Shown piece by piece: positions 62,635-64,000 of a stretch of 64,000 bases of DNA. Source of the DNA: Mycolicibacterium peregrinum (lineage in GTDB: Bacteria; Actinomycetota; Actinomycetes; Mycobacteriales; Mycobacteriaceae). Position 1 is the first letter of the stretch. Every line of letters starts with the position of its first letter. The notes under the pieces were generated by a model. That model worked only from the letters and a program-made list of their open reading frames with translations. It did not search any database and had not been told where the DNA came from. Position numbers and translations under genes: made by a program. Location: the NCBI RefSeq assembly GCF_001665785.1, contig NZ_LZSO01000011.1, forward strand, positions 1 to 64,000, written 5' to 3'.

Positions 62635-63540
62635 ATGAGCGATGAATCCTCGCCGGCCGCCATCGACGCCGTCCCGCTGAGACATCCATGGCGTTGGGTG
62701 GCGGCGATCCTCATCCTCGCCCTGATCGGGCTGTTCCTGTGGGGTGCTGCGACCAACGAGGCGTACGGGTGGGAGACGTACGGCAAGTACCTCTTCGATC
62801 AACGCATCTCGCAAGCCGCCTGGAACACGCTGCAACTGACCATCTATTCGATGATCCTGGCGCTCGTCCTGGGTGTGCTCCTCGCGGTGATGCGGCTGTC
62901 GCCCAACCCGGTGCTCAAGGCGGTGTCCTGGACCTACCTGTGGATCTTCCGCGGCACCCCGATCTATGTTCAATTGGTGCTGTGGGGCCTGGTCCCCGTG
63001 ATCTACAAGAATATTCAGCTCGGCATACCGTTCGGCCCGACCCTTTTCGAATTCACCCTTTCTGATCCGAATGTGTTCTGGCTGGCGGTTCTCGGCCTGG
63101 GTCTCAACGAGGCCGCCTACATGGCGGAGATCATCAGGGCCGGCATCAGCTCGGTGCCGGAGGGGCAGACGGAAGCTTCGGTCGCGCTTGGCATGTCGTG
63201 GAGCATGACCATGCGACGTACGGTGCTTCCCCAGGCGATGCGGGTCATCATCCCGCCGACCGGCAATGAGTTCATCAGCATGCTGAAGACGACCTCGCTC
63301 GTCACCGCCATTCCATACAGCTTCGAGTTGTACGGCCGCTCAAAGGATATCGGCGTCGGTCTGTTTCAGCCGGTGCCGCTACTGCTGGTGGCGTCCACGT
63401 GGTACCTGGCGATCACCAGCATCCTGATGGTCGGGCAGTACTACCTCGAGAAGCACTACGCGCGTGGTGCGTCGCGCAAGTTGACGTCCAAGCAGCTGGA
63501 GGCCCTGGCCAAAGCGCAGATGGGAGAGGTACATCCATGA
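62635..63540 (+). CDS. Amino-acid ABC transporter permease
   Basis: 301-residue HisM/GlnP-type permease. Hydrophobic segments at about 22-40, 70-95, 105-125, 150-170 and 260-280; the EAA loop is seen as ASVALGMSWSMTMRRTVLPQ. Starts 8 bases after the binding-protein stop; the ATPase ATG overlaps its stop (ATGA). It should form a homodimeric channel. Confidence 0.92.
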   Translation: MSDESSPAAIDAVPLRHPWRWVAAILILALIGLFLWGAATNEAYGWETYGKYLFDQRISQAAWNTLQLTIYSMILALVLGVLLAVMRLSPNPVLKAVSWTYLWIFRGTPIYVQLVLWGLVPVIYKNIQLGIPFGPTLFEFTLSDPNVFWLAVLGLGLNEAAYMAEIIRAGISSVPEGQTEASVALGMSWSMTMRRTVLPQAMRVIIPPTGNEFISMLKTTSLVTAIPYSFELYGRSKDIGVGLFQPVPLLLVASTWYLAITSILMVGQYYLEKHYARGASRKLTSKQLEALAKAQMGEVHP

Positions 63541-64000
63541 CCGCCGCCGCAGAACCGATGGTGCGGGCCGAGAGCGTCTGCAAGAACTTCGGTGCCCTGC
63601 GCGTCCTGAAAGGCGTCACGTTGGACGTCGGCAGGGGCGAGGTGTTGTGCATGGTCGGTCCGTCGGGCTCGGGCAAGTCGACGTTCCTGCGGTGTATCAA
63701 CCATCTCGAGCAGGTCAACGCGGGTCGCCTGTACGTCGACGGGGAGCTGATCGGCTATCGCGAACGTGGCGGCAAGCTGCACGAGATGGCCCCGCGAGAT
63801 GCCGCTCGGCAGCGCCGTGACATCGGCATGGTGTTCCAGCATTTCAACCTGTTCCCGCACCGTACGGCGCTGGACAACATCGTCGAGGCACCCATGCGCG
63901 TCAAGCGGGTGAAGAAGGACGCCGCGCTGGCCCGGGCCAAGGATCTGCTCGATCAGGTGGGTTTGGCCGCCAAGGCCGACGCGTACCCCGCGCAGTTGTC
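63537..64000 (+). CDS. Amino-acid ABC transporter ATPase (partial, runs off window)
   Basis: First 154 residues of a GlnQ/GluA-type ATPase: LKGVTLDVGRGEVLCMVGPS, Walker A GPSGSGKSTFLRCINHLEQ and Q-loop GMVFQHFNLFPHRTALDNI; the signature motif lies beyond the window edge. Completes a binding protein-permease-ATPase importer, translationally coupled to the permease. Confidence 0.94.
   Translation, partial: MTAAAEPMVRAESVCKNFGALRVLKGVTLDVGRGEVLCMVGPSGSGKSTFLRCINHLEQVNAGRLYVDGELIGYRERGGKLHEMAPRDAARQRRDIGMVFQHFNLFPHRTALDNIVEAPMRVKRVKKDAALARAKDLLDQVGLAAKADAYPAQL

Overview
This is a high-GC actinobacterial chromosome segment that almost certainly comes from a fast-growing mycobacterium (Mycolicibacterium type). 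The gene order follows the Mycobacterium tuberculosis Rv1562c-Rv1623c block, from treZYX through bioAFD, bioB, nadABC, hisDCBHAFI, trpECBA, lgt and pyk to cydABDC. As in M. smegmatis, gltBD sits between lgt and pyk. Starts are often GTG, SD-poor or leaderless, and many genes overlap as GTGA or ATGA. I see no tRNA, rRNA, CRISPR array or insertion sequence, and no stretch longer than 300 bases without a gene.

Layout. 1-1.2 kb: an MFS efflux gene (broken near position 80) and a divergent HxlR regulator with a palindrome between them. 1.2-9.5 kb (minus): a membrane acyltransferase followed by treX-treY-treZ, which make trehalose from glycogen. 9.6-17.5 kb: bioA, bioFD, a 2H phosphoesterase, a 13E12-type HNH gene with an SOS box, bioQ/bioB with the BioQ operator, bsaP and a DUF2567 gene. 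17.6-24.3 kb: a lipase, nrtR, nadABC, a LysE exporter and a Ddn-like protein. 24.4-30.8 kb: the histidine operon including the bifunctional isomerase PriA.

30.8-37.4 kb is an accessory block between his and bcp/trpE. It holds a zinc-ribbon hypothetical, a DNA methyltransferase overlapping a probable restriction nuclease, a GntR regulator with an orphan ABC ATPase, and a leucine-synthesis gene (leuA type) preceded by a leucine-rich leader peptide.

37.4-46.1 kb: bcp, then trpE, a Trp-associated membrane protein, trpC, trpB, trpA and lgt (with a very long acidic tail), TM2 and DUF2752 membrane proteins. 46.2-54.6 kb: glutamate synthase gltBD, pyruvate kinase and thioesterase II. 54.6-61.5 kb (minus): a DUF4190 protein, cydA-cydB-cydD-cydC for cytochrome bd oxidase and its assembly exporter, and an HdeD-like protein. 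61.7-64 kb: a polar amino-acid ABC importer whose ATPase runs off the window.

Most of the segment is biosynthesis of cofactors (biotin, NAD) and amino acids (His, Trp, Leu, Glu). Its control logic is readable from operators: BioQ, NrtR, LexA, an HxlR-type palindrome and a leucine leader. The least understood parts are the his-trp island with its restriction-modification-like pair, the leuA leader, and the repetitive Lgt tail.
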